Source of the DNA: Geodermatophilaceae bacterium
GTDB taxonomy: Bacteria; Actinomycetota; Actinomycetes; Mycobacteriales; Geodermatophilaceae
Direction of reading: 5' to 3'
Length of the DNA: 7,355 nucleotides
Assembly: GCA_013811975.1 (NCBI GenBank)
Contig: JACCUF010000135.1
Coordinates: 1 to 7,355, forward strand
The notes beneath the pieces were generated by a model that was not told where the DNA came from, made no database searches, and saw nothing but the letters and a program-made list of their open reading frames with translations. The position numbers and the translations under genes are program-made. Positions 1-6,092 of the stretch are shown piece by piece (within the stretch, counting starts at the first letter, position 1; every line of letters begins with the position of its first letter).

Positions 1-128
1 CCAAGGAGTACGAGATCGAGCGGCTGATGCGCGAGGCGCCGTTCCTGTTGATCGGTGAGGGCACCAGCGAGATCCAGAAGATGATCATCAGCCGCGGGTT
101 GCTCAAGGAGTACCGGAAGAAGAAGTAG
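1..128 (+). CDS. Acyl-CoA dehydrogenase, C-terminal end (partial, 5' end outside window)
   Basis: Only the last 41 codons are visible, read in the frame that begins at base 3 and ends at TAG 126-128. The fragment contains IGEGTSEIQ followed by a helical basic tail (RGLLKEYRKKK). This is the characteristic end of flavin acyl-CoA dehydrogenases, which introduce the alpha-beta double bond into an acyl-CoA during beta-oxidation-type degradation and pass electrons to electron-transfer flavoprotein. The Glu of GEGT (bases 57-59) aligns with the catalytic base of short/medium-chain enzymes (Glu376 in medium-chain acyl-CoA dehydrogenase). The FAD-binding and middle domains lie outside the window, so acyl-chain specificity cannot be judged. 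The gene runs towards the P450 gene with 28 bases between the two stops, so it belongs to a different transcript, though possibly to the same catabolic locus. Confidence 0.9.
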   Translation, partial: KEYEIERLMREAPFLLIGEGTSEIQKMIISRGLLKEYRKKK

Positions 129-156
129 GGATCGGGAACCGAGCGTCCGCAGATGC

Positions 157-1437
157 TCAACGACGGGTCGGTTGGAAGCGAACCGGCATCCGCTTGATAC
201 CCAGGATGAAGTTCGACTGGATCCGCTCCACCGCGCCCGCGAGTTCCATCTCGGGCATCCGGTTGAGGACTTCGGAGAGGGTATGGGTGATCTGCAGCCG
301 GGCGAAGCCGGCGCCGAGGCAGATGTGCGGACCGAACCCGAACGAGACATGGTTGTTGGGCGTCCGCGTGATGTCGAAGCGATCCGGGTCGGCGAAGACC
401 TCTGGATCGCGGTTGGCGGCCGGATAGAAGACGACCACCTTGTCGCCTCTGTTGATCCGTGCCCCGCGCAGCTCCACATCCTCGGTCGCGGTACGGCGGA
501 AGTGCACGACCGGTGGGCAGTAGCGCAGGACCTCCTCGACGGCACCAGGTAGCCGGCTCGGGTCCTCGACCAGGCGCCGGCGCTGGTCCGGATGCTGGAT
601 GAATGCGAGCACGCCTGCAGGGATGGCACTGCGCGTCGTGTCATTGCCTGCCACGGAGAGGAGAAAGAAGAACAGCTCGAACTCTTCGTCGGACAGCGGG
701 CGGCCGTCGACCTCGGCGTGCACCAGCGTCGTAATGAGATCATCGGCGGGGTTGGCTCGCTTGAACTCGGCGAGCTGGTGCGCGTAGTCAAACATGTCTT
801 GCAGAGCGGCTCTGCTGCGCGGGTTCACCGGAGGCCGAGCCGGCTGCGCTCCGGTGGAAGTCGAGCCCAGTTCCTCGTCCTGGTAGCCGATCACCCGGTT
901 GGCCCACATGAACAACAGATGCCGGTCGCTCTCGGGGACGCCCATGATCTCGGCCAGCGTGACCAGCGGCAGCTCGTCAGCGATGTCCTGCGCGAAGTCG
1001 CATTCTCCTCGCTCGCACACGGCGTCGACCAGCACTTTCGCACGTGTCCTGATCATCTCCGTGAAGTGCCGGATCCGAGCCGGGGTGAACGCCTTGCTCA
1101 CCGTCTTACGTAGCCGGTTGTGCACCGGCGGGTCCATGTTGAGCATCATCTGGCGGGTGAAGTCGAGATCCTCCGGCGCAGGGTCGCGCAACTGGGTGCA
1201 GCCCAGCCAGGCGGAGTAGGTCCCGGGCGTACGGCTGACGTGTTGCACGTCGTCATAGCGGGTCACCGCCCAAAAACCCGGCCCGGCTGGCCATCCGAGT
1301 ACGGCCGGTTCCTCGTGCCAGGAGACCGGTGCCTCTGCTCGCAGGCGCGCATAGACGTCGTAGGGCGCACCTTGCGCGTACGCCCGGGGATCGAAGAGGT
1401 CCCCCAGAGGATCGGTCTGTGTCGTTGTGGTGGTCAT
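157..1437 (-). CDS. Cytochrome P450 monooxygenase, last gene of the transporter operon
   Basis: A soluble class I bacterial P450 of 426 residues, a normal full length. Landmarks in order: I-helix oxygen-activation motif AGNDTT at 263-268; ExxR of the K helix at E302-R305; haem-binding loop FGFGPHICLG at 366-375, with Cys373 the proximal haem ligand. The MLNMDPPVHNRLRK stretch (98-111) and the GIKRMPVRF end resemble the CYP125/CYP124/CYP142 group, which hydroxylates terminal methyl carbons of sterol side chains and branched lipids. That resemblance is from memory of motifs, so the subfamily and substrate are open. The ATG (1437-1435) overlaps the stop of the upstream livF-type gene as ATGA, with a GGGGAAG ribosome-binding sequence five bases before it, implying translational coupling to the ABC importer. 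No ferredoxin or ferredoxin reductase is encoded in the window, so electrons must come from proteins encoded elsewhere. Confidence 0.95.
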   Translation of the reverse strand: MTTTTTQTDPLGDLFDPRAYAQGAPYDVYARLRAEAPVSWHEEPAVLGWPAGPGFWAVTRYDDVQHVSRTPGTYSAWLGCTQLRDPAPEDLDFTRQMMLNMDPPVHNRLRKTVSKAFTPARIRHFTEMIRTRAKVLVDAVCERGECDFAQDIADELPLVTLAEIMGVPESDRHLLFMWANRVIGYQDEELGSTSTGAQPARPPVNPRSRAALQDMFDYAHQLAEFKRANPADDLITTLVHAEVDGRPLSDEEFELFFFLLSVAGNDTTRSAIPAGVLAFIQHPDQRRRLVEDPSRLPGAVEEVLRYCPPVVHFRRTATEDVELRGARINRGDKVVVFYPAANRDPEVFADPDRFDITRTPNNHVSFGFGPHICLGAGFARLQITHTLSEVLNRMPEMELAGAVERIQSNFILGIKRMPVRFQPTRR

Positions 1438-2153
1438 CCCAGCTTCCCCAGGTAGGCGGAGTGAACTCTCGGGTCTTCGCGCAAAGTCTCGATGGATCCC
1501 TCGACCACGACTTCGCCACGGTCGAGCACGTAGCCGCGGGCCGCGACCCGGAAGGCAGCGGCGGCATTCTGCTCCACAAGGACGAGAGTCGAGCCTGCCT
1601 CTGCCAGCGCGACGAGCTTGTCGACCACCTCGCGCACGGCCAGCGGTGCAAGGCCCAGCGAGGGCTCATCGAGGAGCAGGACTTTCGGCCGGCTCATGAG
1701 CGCGCGTCCGATGGCGAGCATCTGCTGCTGGCCACCGGACAAGGTGCCGGCCAGCTGCTGGCCACGCTCGCCGAGAATCGGGAACAGTGCCACCACTTTG
1801 TCGATGTCCTCGGTGATCCCGCTCTGCCGGCGCCTCCCGTAGGCGCCGAGCAGGAGGTTGTCTCGCACAGACAGGTCCGGAAAGACCTGGCGGCCTTCAG
1901 GAACCAGCGCGATCCCCGCTCGGGCTCGCCGCTCGGCCGACCAGCTCGTCACGTTCTCGCCCTCGAGGCTGATCCGACCGCGGCGTGGACGGATCAGCCC
2001 GGCGATGGTCTTCAACAGCGTCGTCTTCCCAGCCCCGTTGGCACCGATCGTGGTGACCGCTTCGCCCTGCTCGACCCGCATGTCGATGCCGTGCAGCGCC
2101 TCGATACGGCCGTAGCCGGCAATGAGATCGACGACTTCGAGGATGGGGGTCAC
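1434..2153 (-). CDS. livF: LivF-type ABC transporter ATP-binding protein
   Basis: A 239-residue cytoplasmic ATPase, the second of the two nucleotide-binding subunits of a branched-chain-amino-acid-type (HAAT) importer. Walker A GANGAGKTT is at 37-45, the VPEGRQVF Q-loop region at 84-91, signature TLSGGQQQM at 137-145, Walker B LLLDEP at 159-164, and the VEQN switch at 193-196. Glu in the Q-loop region and Gln at the H-loop position are usual in LivF proteins and identify this subunit as LivF rather than LivG. The start is GTG at 2153, overlapping the preceding livG-type stop by four bases (GTGA), with GAGGAA eight bases upstream. The stop overlaps the P450 start. The symbol denotes the family only; the transported compound is unknown and need not be an amino acid. 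Confidence 0.93.
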   Translation of the reverse strand: MTPILEVVDLIAGYGRIEALHGIDMRVEQGEAVTTIGANGAGKTTLLKTIAGLIRPRRGRISLEGENVTSWSAERRARAGIALVPEGRQVFPDLSVRDNLLLGAYGRRRQSGITEDIDKVVALFPILGERGQQLAGTLSGGQQQMLAIGRALMSRPKVLLLDEPSLGLAPLAVREVVDKLVALAEAGSTLVLVEQNAAAAFRVAARGYVLDRGEVVVEGSIETLREDPRVHSAYLGKLG

Positions 2154-2926
2154 GCGTCGAGTTCCTCGCCGAGGTAAGCGGCCCGCACCCGTGGATCGGC
2201 GGCCACCGCGTCCGGTGGTCCATCAGCCAGGAGGCTGCCGTGGTCCAGCACGACGACCCGATCACTCACGCTCATGACCGTGGTGACATCGTGCTCGACC
2301 AGCAGGACGGTCACCCCCTCGTCGGTCACCTGATCCATCAGCGTCGCGAAACTCGTACTCTCGGCCCGGGAGAGGCCGGCGAGCGGCTCGTCGAGGAGCA
2401 GCAACCTCGGCTGGCTAGCCAGCGCGCGGGCAACCTCGACCCGGCGTTGCAAGCCGTAGGGCAAACTGGCCGCCGGTTCGTCGGCGAGTCCGACCAGTCC
2501 GTTCCTGGCCAGTAACTCTCGGGCGAAGGCTTCTTGCTCTCGAGCGGCGCGTCGGCCGCTCGGGAGGCCGAGCATCGCGCCCAGGGCGCCGCCGCGTACG
2601 TAGCGTTCCCGCGCCACGAGCACGTTGTCGATCACGGACAGCGAGCCGAAGATTTCCAGGTTCTGGAAGGTACGAGAGACCCCTCGGCCATTCATCTGAT
2701 CGGGGCGAAGTCCCGTCACGTCGTGGCCGTCCAGCTCGATCCGTCCCGACGTGGGCAGGATGGCACCGGAGAGCATGTTGAAGACTGTGGTCTTTCCGGC
2801 ACCATTCGGACCGATCAGCCCGAGGACCCCTCCGGCGCGGTGCTCCAGATCGAGGTCGTCTACGGCGCTCACGCCACCGAAGCGTTTGGTGAGCCCCACC
2901 AGACGCAGCCACGCAGAATCAGTCAT
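2150..2926 (-). CDS. livG: LivG-type ABC transporter ATP-binding protein
   Basis: A 258-residue ATPase that would pair with the LivF-type protein to power the permease dimer. Walker A GPNGAGKTT is at 39-47, the Q-loop RTFQNLEIF at 85-93 (Gln88), Walker B LLLLDEP at 175-181, and the H-loop VEHD at 210-213 (His212). The extended insert between Q-loop and signature (roughly 104-150) is typical of LivG. The ABC signature reads LPYGLQRR (155-162), where LivG proteins generally have an LxYGQQRR-like sequence, so the first Gln is Leu here; the following Gln160 and the Arg pair are kept. The gene looks intact and functional. Its ATG overlaps the livM-type stop as ATGA; no clear Shine-Dalgarno precedes it, consistent with translation by coupling. 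Confidence 0.93.
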   Translation of the reverse strand: MTDSAWLRLVGLTKRFGGVSAVDDLDLEHRAGGVLGLIGPNGAGKTTVFNMLSGAILPTSGRIELDGHDVTGLRPDQMNGRGVSRTFQNLEIFGSLSVIDNVLVARERYVRGGALGAMLGLPSGRRAAREQEAFARELLARNGLVGLADEPAASLPYGLQRRVEVARALASQPRLLLLDEPLAGLSRAESTSFATLMDQVTDEGVTVLLVEHDVTTVMSVSDRVVVLDHGSLLADGPPDAVAADPRVRAAYLGEELDA

Positions 2927-3927
2927 GACGCATCTGTCGGGACTCTCGGTGCCGTGCGCCGTCGCCGTTTCAGCAGACCGAGAACGCCACCGGCGACGCC
3001 GCTGGGCAAGAACAACAGTACGAGAATCAGCGCGAGACCGAAAACGGCGATCTCGAACTCACCGCCGATGTTGGAGGACAGGCGAGGCAGCAGCTCTTGG
3101 GCTGCCTGGGACAGGGTGAGAACGAGGAACGCACCGACCGGGGCTCCCCAAACAGTTCGCAGGCCGCCGACGGTCGCCATGATGAGCAATTGGATCGAGA
3201 GCAACAGATCCAGGGTGTGATAGTCGACGAAGGTCACCCAGTGCGCGTACAGGCTGCCGGCCACCGAGGCAAACACGGCGGCGACCACGAATACGACGCG
3301 TTTGTGCCGTGCGAGGTCGACCCCCGACGACGCGGCGGCGATCTCTGAGTCACCAAGGGCTCGAAGGGATCTGCCGAAGGCTGAGTTCACCAGGTTGCGG
3401 GCCAGGACTATGACGACCAGCAGGACGGCCGCGACAAGGTAGTAGTAGCGCAGGTCTCCGGTGATGATGAGTGGACCCAACGCCAGCTGGGGGATGTCGA
3501 CGATCCCCGACGCCCCACCGGTGATCTCGAGTTGCCGGGCGATGTTGCCGAGCATCAGCCCGAACGCGAGCGTCGCCAAGGCCAGATAGTGACCCCGGAC
3601 CCGGAAGATGAAGCTGCCGACGAGGTAGGCGGCCAGTCCGCACAGGACGGCTCCCACGACCACACCGCCGAGTGGCGGCATCCCGGCGCGAGTGGTCAGG
3701 ATCGCGGAGGAGTACGCCCCGATGCCGTAGAAGGCGGCCTGCCCGATGGAGATCTGACCGGCGAAACCGGCGAGCAAGACCAGCCCGAGCGTGGCGATCG
3801 CCAGGATGCCCATCTGTACGGCGTTGGCCATTGTGAAGAACGGCACCCGGGTGAAGACCGCGGGCACGAGCAGTAGCACGCCGACGAAGACCGCGTACGG
3901 CGCCAGCTTGGTCACGAGCACTCTCAT
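2923..3927 (-). CDS. livM: LivM-type ABC transporter permease
   Basis: A 334-residue polytopic inner-membrane protein, one half of the translocation channel. Hydrophobic segments occur at about 10-25, 34-54, 85-107, 113-128, 160-176, 210-228, 241-254, 260-275 and 293-317. LivM landmarks are AGQISIGQAAFYGIGAY at 56-72, GHYLALATLAFG at 112-123, and the cytoplasmic coupling loop GRSLRALGDSEIAAASSGVD at 185-204, which contacts the ATPases. The tail is strongly basic (KRRRR, 320-324). I place the start at ATG 3927-3925 because it overlaps the livH-type stop as ATGA and gives a normal family length. The reading frame stays open further upstream to 4374, but that extension lies entirely inside the livH-type gene and is Arg/Gly/Pro-rich, so it is not coding. 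Confidence 0.93.
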   Translation of the reverse strand: MRVLVTKLAPYAVFVGVLLLVPAVFTRVPFFTMANAVQMGILAIATLGLVLLAGFAGQISIGQAAFYGIGAYSSAILTTRAGMPPLGGVVVGAVLCGLAAYLVGSFIFRVRGHYLALATLAFGLMLGNIARQLEITGGASGIVDIPQLALGPLIITGDLRYYYLVAAVLLVVIVLARNLVNSAFGRSLRALGDSEIAAASSGVDLARHKRVVFVVAAVFASVAGSLYAHWVTFVDYHTLDLLLSIQLLIMATVGGLRTVWGAPVGAFLVLTLSQAAQELLPRLSSNIGGEFEIAVFGLALILVLLFLPSGVAGGVLGLLKRRRRTAPRVPTDAS

Positions 3928-4796
3928 ACGCGCACCGACGAGGCCCGCCGCAACAGTCCGTTCGGCCGGATCAGGAGGACCAGGAACAGGATCCCGAAGG
4001 CGATCGCATCCTTGTAGCCAGAGGGTAGATAGCCGGCGGCGACCGACTCGATCACCCCGATGAGCAGGCCACCGGCGACCGCGCCGGTGGGCGAGTTGAG
4101 GCCGCCGAGAACGGCGGCGGTAAATCCCTTGAGCCCCAGTGCGATGCCGATTCCGGCGCTCGGCGCTTGGAGCGGGGCGAGGACGATTCCGCCGATCGCG
4201 CCCAGCAGCGCCGCGAGCACGAACGCGAGCAACGACATGCGGCTTGGCGACACGGCCACCAGCCGCGCCGCATCGCGGTTCATCGCGGCTGCACGCATCG
4301 CTTTCCCGGTCAGGGTCCGGGTGAGGAAGTACCACAGAGTGACGACCGCCAACGCGGTGACGGCGAAGACCCATAGGTACTGGCGCAATATGACAACGCC
4401 GCCGATCCGGTACGGAGCGCCTGCGGTGAACGCGGAAGCGAAGTGCGGGCTGGTGCCGATGACGACCAGCGTGATGCCCTGGATGGCGATCGAGGCCCCG
4501 ATTGTGAGGATGATGAGCCGTTCGATGGTGGACTTGCGCGCGGGGGCGATGGCCAGGCGCTCGACGAGGACACCGACGACGACCGTGATCGCCAATGCCG
4601 AAAGCGCAGCCGGCACGAGTCCCAAGCCCTTTTCGTTCAGCAGGGCAAAGGTCAGCGCGCCGACCATCACGAACTCACCTTGTGCGAAGTTGATGATGCC
4701 GGTGACCTGGTGCACCAACACGATGCCCAGTCCGACGAGTGCATAGACCGAACCCGTGGCCAGGCCGGTGACGATGAACTGCAGATTGTCGCTCAC
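3924..4796 (-). CDS. livH: LivH-type ABC transporter permease
   Basis: A 290-residue polytopic inner-membrane permease, partner of the LivM-type subunit. The N-terminal GLATGSVYALVGLGIVLVHQ (11-30) and INFAQGEFVMVGA (35-47) are LivH hallmarks. The cytoplasmic coupling segment TLTGKAMRAAAMNRDAARLV lies at 161-180, and GLKGFTAAVLGGLNSPTGAVAGG (221-243) is the conserved late membrane region. About eight hydrophobic segments are visible. The start is GTG at 4796-4794, 12 bases after the binding-protein stop. No strong Shine-Dalgarno is present (the preceding bases are agtccggcgctgac), so expression probably relies on readthrough from the upstream gene. A slightly different start cannot be excluded, but the N-terminus fits the family well. 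Confidence 0.93.
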   Translation of the reverse strand: MSDNLQFIVTGLATGSVYALVGLGIVLVHQVTGIINFAQGEFVMVGALTFALLNEKGLGLVPAALSALAITVVVGVLVERLAIAPARKSTIERLIILTIGASIAIQGITLVVIGTSPHFASAFTAGAPYRIGGVVILRQYLWVFAVTALAVVTLWYFLTRTLTGKAMRAAAMNRDAARLVAVSPSRMSLLAFVLAALLGAIGGIVLAPLQAPSAGIGIALGLKGFTAAVLGGLNSPTGAVAGGLLIGVIESVAAGYLPSGYKDAIAFGILFLVLLIRPNGLLRRASSVRV

Positions 4797-4808
4797 GTCA
4801 GCGCCGGA

Positions 4809-5996
4809 CTATGCAGCTAGCGTCCACTCGCCGTCCTCGACCGTCAGCACGAACAGCGAATCGGTGCTCAGTCCACCATGATCGGTCGGCGTCATCTCGT
4901 ACACGCCCGTGATGCCGGTGTAGGTCAACGATTCCAGGGCGTCGCGGACATCGGTACGGTCGATGCTTCCCGCCTCCTCGATCGCGGCCACAATCAGATT
5001 GAGAGCGTCCGCGGCGTAGGAAGCGAAGCCAGAGAAATCGCCGTACTCCTCGGTGTAGCTGTCGTAGAAGGTCTGCATGACCTCGAGGTTCGGGGCGTCC
5101 TGAACCTCGTCGGCGACCAGCACAGCCGGATGGATCATCCGGACGCCCTCCGCGGCCTCGCCCGCCCCTTGGATGAACAGCTCGGCGCCCGCTCCGGCAT
5201 CGAAGTAGAGCTGTCCCTCATAACCCGCAGCCGCTGCGTTCTGGGCAACAATCCCGGCGCCGGGTGGGATGGCCCAGACAACGATGGCATCCGGGTTGGC
5301 CGACACTAGATTGGTGACGATCGAGGTGTAGTCACGGTCCTCGGCTGGGAACTTCTCTGTCCCGACGAGATTTACCCGGCCCTCGTCGGCCGCCGCCTGG
5401 AAAGCCTGTAGGCCAGCGTCTCCGTAGGGGTTGTCCACGGAGATGAAGCCGACGCTCTCGATTCCCTGTTCTGCGAAGTCCTCGAGCATGACGTCGACGA
5501 TCTGCCCGGTGTTCGCCGGCGTCTTGAACACGAAAGTCCGCTGGTCCGGCGGATTTACGATGGCACCGGAGGAACCCATCGAGACGATCGGTACCCCAGC
5601 GCTCTCCACGTAATCGACCAGCGAGAGCGTCGTAGGTGACGAACCGCCGCCGACCATGCCGACAACGTTGTCGTTCTCGATCATTCCCTTGGCCACCTGG
5701 AGCGCCTCGGTCGGATCGCTCTTGTTGTCCCGAATGATCAGCTCGATCTGTTGCCCGTCCAGTACGCCAGTCTCGTTGATCTGTGCGGCGACCAGTTCGA
5801 CCGCATTCTGATAGGCCGCCCCCTGGACCCCGGCCGGGCCGGAGAGCTCGATGTTGACCCCGATCTTGATGGCGTCACCGGGTGCTGGGCCCCCTCCGTC
5901 GCCCGAGCCCTCATCGGAATTCTCCGGCGCCGCACAGGCACTCAGCACAACGAAAATGATCACGAAGACCGCTAGCCGGCGCAGTGGGACGATCAT
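4809..5996 (-). CDS. Lipoprotein substrate-binding protein of the Liv/HAAT-type ABC importer
   Basis: A 395-residue extracytoplasmic receptor that captures the ligand and delivers it to the LivH/LivM-type channel. A basic N-terminus (PLRR) and hydrophobic core end in the lipobox LSAC, giving lipidated Cys21. An Asp/Gly/Ser-rich linker (24-41) follows, then a type I periplasmic-binding fold: IKIGVNIELSGP at 43-54, a DNKSDP turn at 90-95, GGGSSPTTLS at 116-125, VSMGSSGAI at 138-146, YGDAG at 191-195, and DYTSIVTNLVSANPDAIVVW at 222-241. Family members bind amino acids, urea, amides or aromatic acids; residues here do not allow a confident ligand call. The start is ATG 5996 because GGAAGGAG lies six bases upstream and the signal peptide begins properly. 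The frame is open 27 codons further upstream without a signal-like sequence. It is the first gene of the transporter operon. Confidence 0.93.
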   Translation of the reverse strand: MIVPLRRLAVFVIIFVVLSACAAPENSDEGSGDGGGPAPGDAIKIGVNIELSGPAGVQGAAYQNAVELVAAQINETGVLDGQQIELIIRDNKSDPTEALQVAKGMIENDNVVGMVGGGSSPTTLSLVDYVESAGVPIVSMGSSGAIVNPPDQRTFVFKTPANTGQIVDVMLEDFAEQGIESVGFISVDNPYGDAGLQAFQAAADEGRVNLVGTEKFPAEDRDYTSIVTNLVSANPDAIVVWAIPPGAGIVAQNAAAAGYEGQLYFDAGAGAELFIQGAGEAAEGVRMIHPAVLVADEVQDAPNLEVMQTFYDSYTEEYGDFSGFASYAADALNLIVAAIEEAGSIDRTDVRDALESLTYTGITGVYEMTPTDHGGLSTDSLFVLTVEDGEWTLAA

Positions 5997-6002
5997 GGGA
6001 GG

Positions 6003-6010
6003 CTCCTTCC
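6003..6010 (-). promoter_or_regulatory. Strong ribosome binding site of the substrate-binding-protein gene
   Basis: GGAAGGAG on the minus strand, six bases before the ATG at 5996. It is the strongest ribosome binding site in the block and decides the start in favour of 5996 over the open extension to 6077. It fits the high binding-protein-to-permease ratio common in ABC importers. Confidence 0.85.
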
Positions 6011-6025
6011 GTGCGCTATTCGCAC
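6011..6025. promoter_or_regulatory. Operator-like site 2 (perfect inverted repeat)
   Basis: GTGCG-ctatt-CGCAC is a perfect 5-5-5 inverted repeat, extending to 6-bp arms (6010-6015 and 6021-6026). It ends next to the ribosome binding site of the substrate-binding-protein gene. Its size and symmetry suit a dimeric helix-turn-helix regulator such as an IclR protein. In the mRNA the same arms could also form a short GC-rich hairpin beside the Shine-Dalgarno sequence. Confidence 0.5.
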
Positions 6026-6031
6026 GCATCT

Positions 6032-6046
6032 GAACGTTATCCGCAC
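6032..6046. promoter_or_regulatory. Operator-like site 1 (degenerate copy)
   Basis: On the minus strand this reads GTGCGGATAACGTTC. It matches 11 of 15 positions of site 2 (GTGCGAATAGCGCAC), in the same orientation. The left half GTGCG is intact, while the right half is degenerate. Its centre is 21 bp from the centre of site 2. A binding site for the adjacent IclR-type protein is the natural guess, but no binding evidence exists. Confidence 0.4.
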
Positions 6047-6048
6047 CT

Positions 6049-6077
6049 AGCCAATCGTGATCGCTTCGCCTCGTCAA
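6049..6077 (-). promoter_or_regulatory. Possible sigma-70-type promoter of the transporter operon
   Basis: TTGACG (6077-6072) matches the -35 consensus at five of six positions. With 17-19 base spacing the -10 candidates are TTGGCT, TGGCTA or GGCTAG, all poor. Transcription would start near 6042, within the upstream 15-bp repeat, an expected arrangement for repression. The weak -10 keeps confidence low; actinomycete promoters are often poorly conserved. Confidence 0.25.
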
Positions 6078-6092
6078 CCCAGATGAGGCGCT

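Larger units (their letters stand above)
5997..6092 (-). promoter_or_regulatory. Regulatory gap between the IclR-type gene and the transporter operon
   Basis: These 96 bases lie between the regulator's stop and the binding-protein start; both genes read on the minus strand. Read on that strand, the region holds a 6-bp inverted repeat with a 12-base loop (CGCCTC/GAGGCG, 6090-6085 with 6072-6067), a TTGACG hexamer inside it, two related 15-bp sites, and a strong ribosome binding site. No U-rich run follows the first inverted repeat, so a strong intrinsic terminator is unlikely. The regulator could be partly co-transcribed with the operon, with an extra operon promoter here. That the gap controls the operon is inference; the individual sequence elements are seen directly. 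Confidence 0.6.

Noticed and set aside
132..142. Terminator hairpin between the acyl-CoA dehydrogenase and P450 genes
   Set aside because: TCGG-gaa-CCGA is only a 4-bp stem with no U-rich tract on either strand.
1434..2153. LivF-type ATPase lacking the H-loop His and having Glu in the Q-loop region
   Set aside because: VEQN and VPEGR are the normal LivF forms of these motifs, so this is not a defect.
1329..2177. 282-codon open frame on the plus strand
   Set aside because: It lies antisense to the livF-type gene and the start of the P450 gene. The translation has no recognisable domain and is explained by GC-rich third positions keeping opposite frames open.
2534..3220. 228-codon open frame on the plus strand
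   Set aside because: Antisense to the livG- and livM-type genes; low-complexity Arg/Thr/Pro-rich translation and no supporting signals.
3928..4374. N-terminal extension of the livM-type frame up to 4374
   Set aside because: Entirely inside the livH-type gene, Arg/Gly-rich, and would make the permease far longer than its family. The ATGA overlap at 3924-3927 marks the proper start.
4060..4746. 228-codon open frame on the plus strand
   Set aside because: Antisense shadow of the livH-type permease; the Ala/Thr/Arg-rich translation mirrors hydrophobic codons of the real gene.
5997..6077. 27-codon upstream extension of the substrate-binding-protein frame
   Set aside because: It would bury the lipoprotein signal peptide, and the strong GGAAGGAG site points to ATG 5996.
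6067..6090. Intrinsic terminator after the IclR-type gene
   Set aside because: The 6-bp stem CGCCTC/GAGGCG has a 12-base loop and no U-rich run after it, so it is at most a weak pause or attenuating element.
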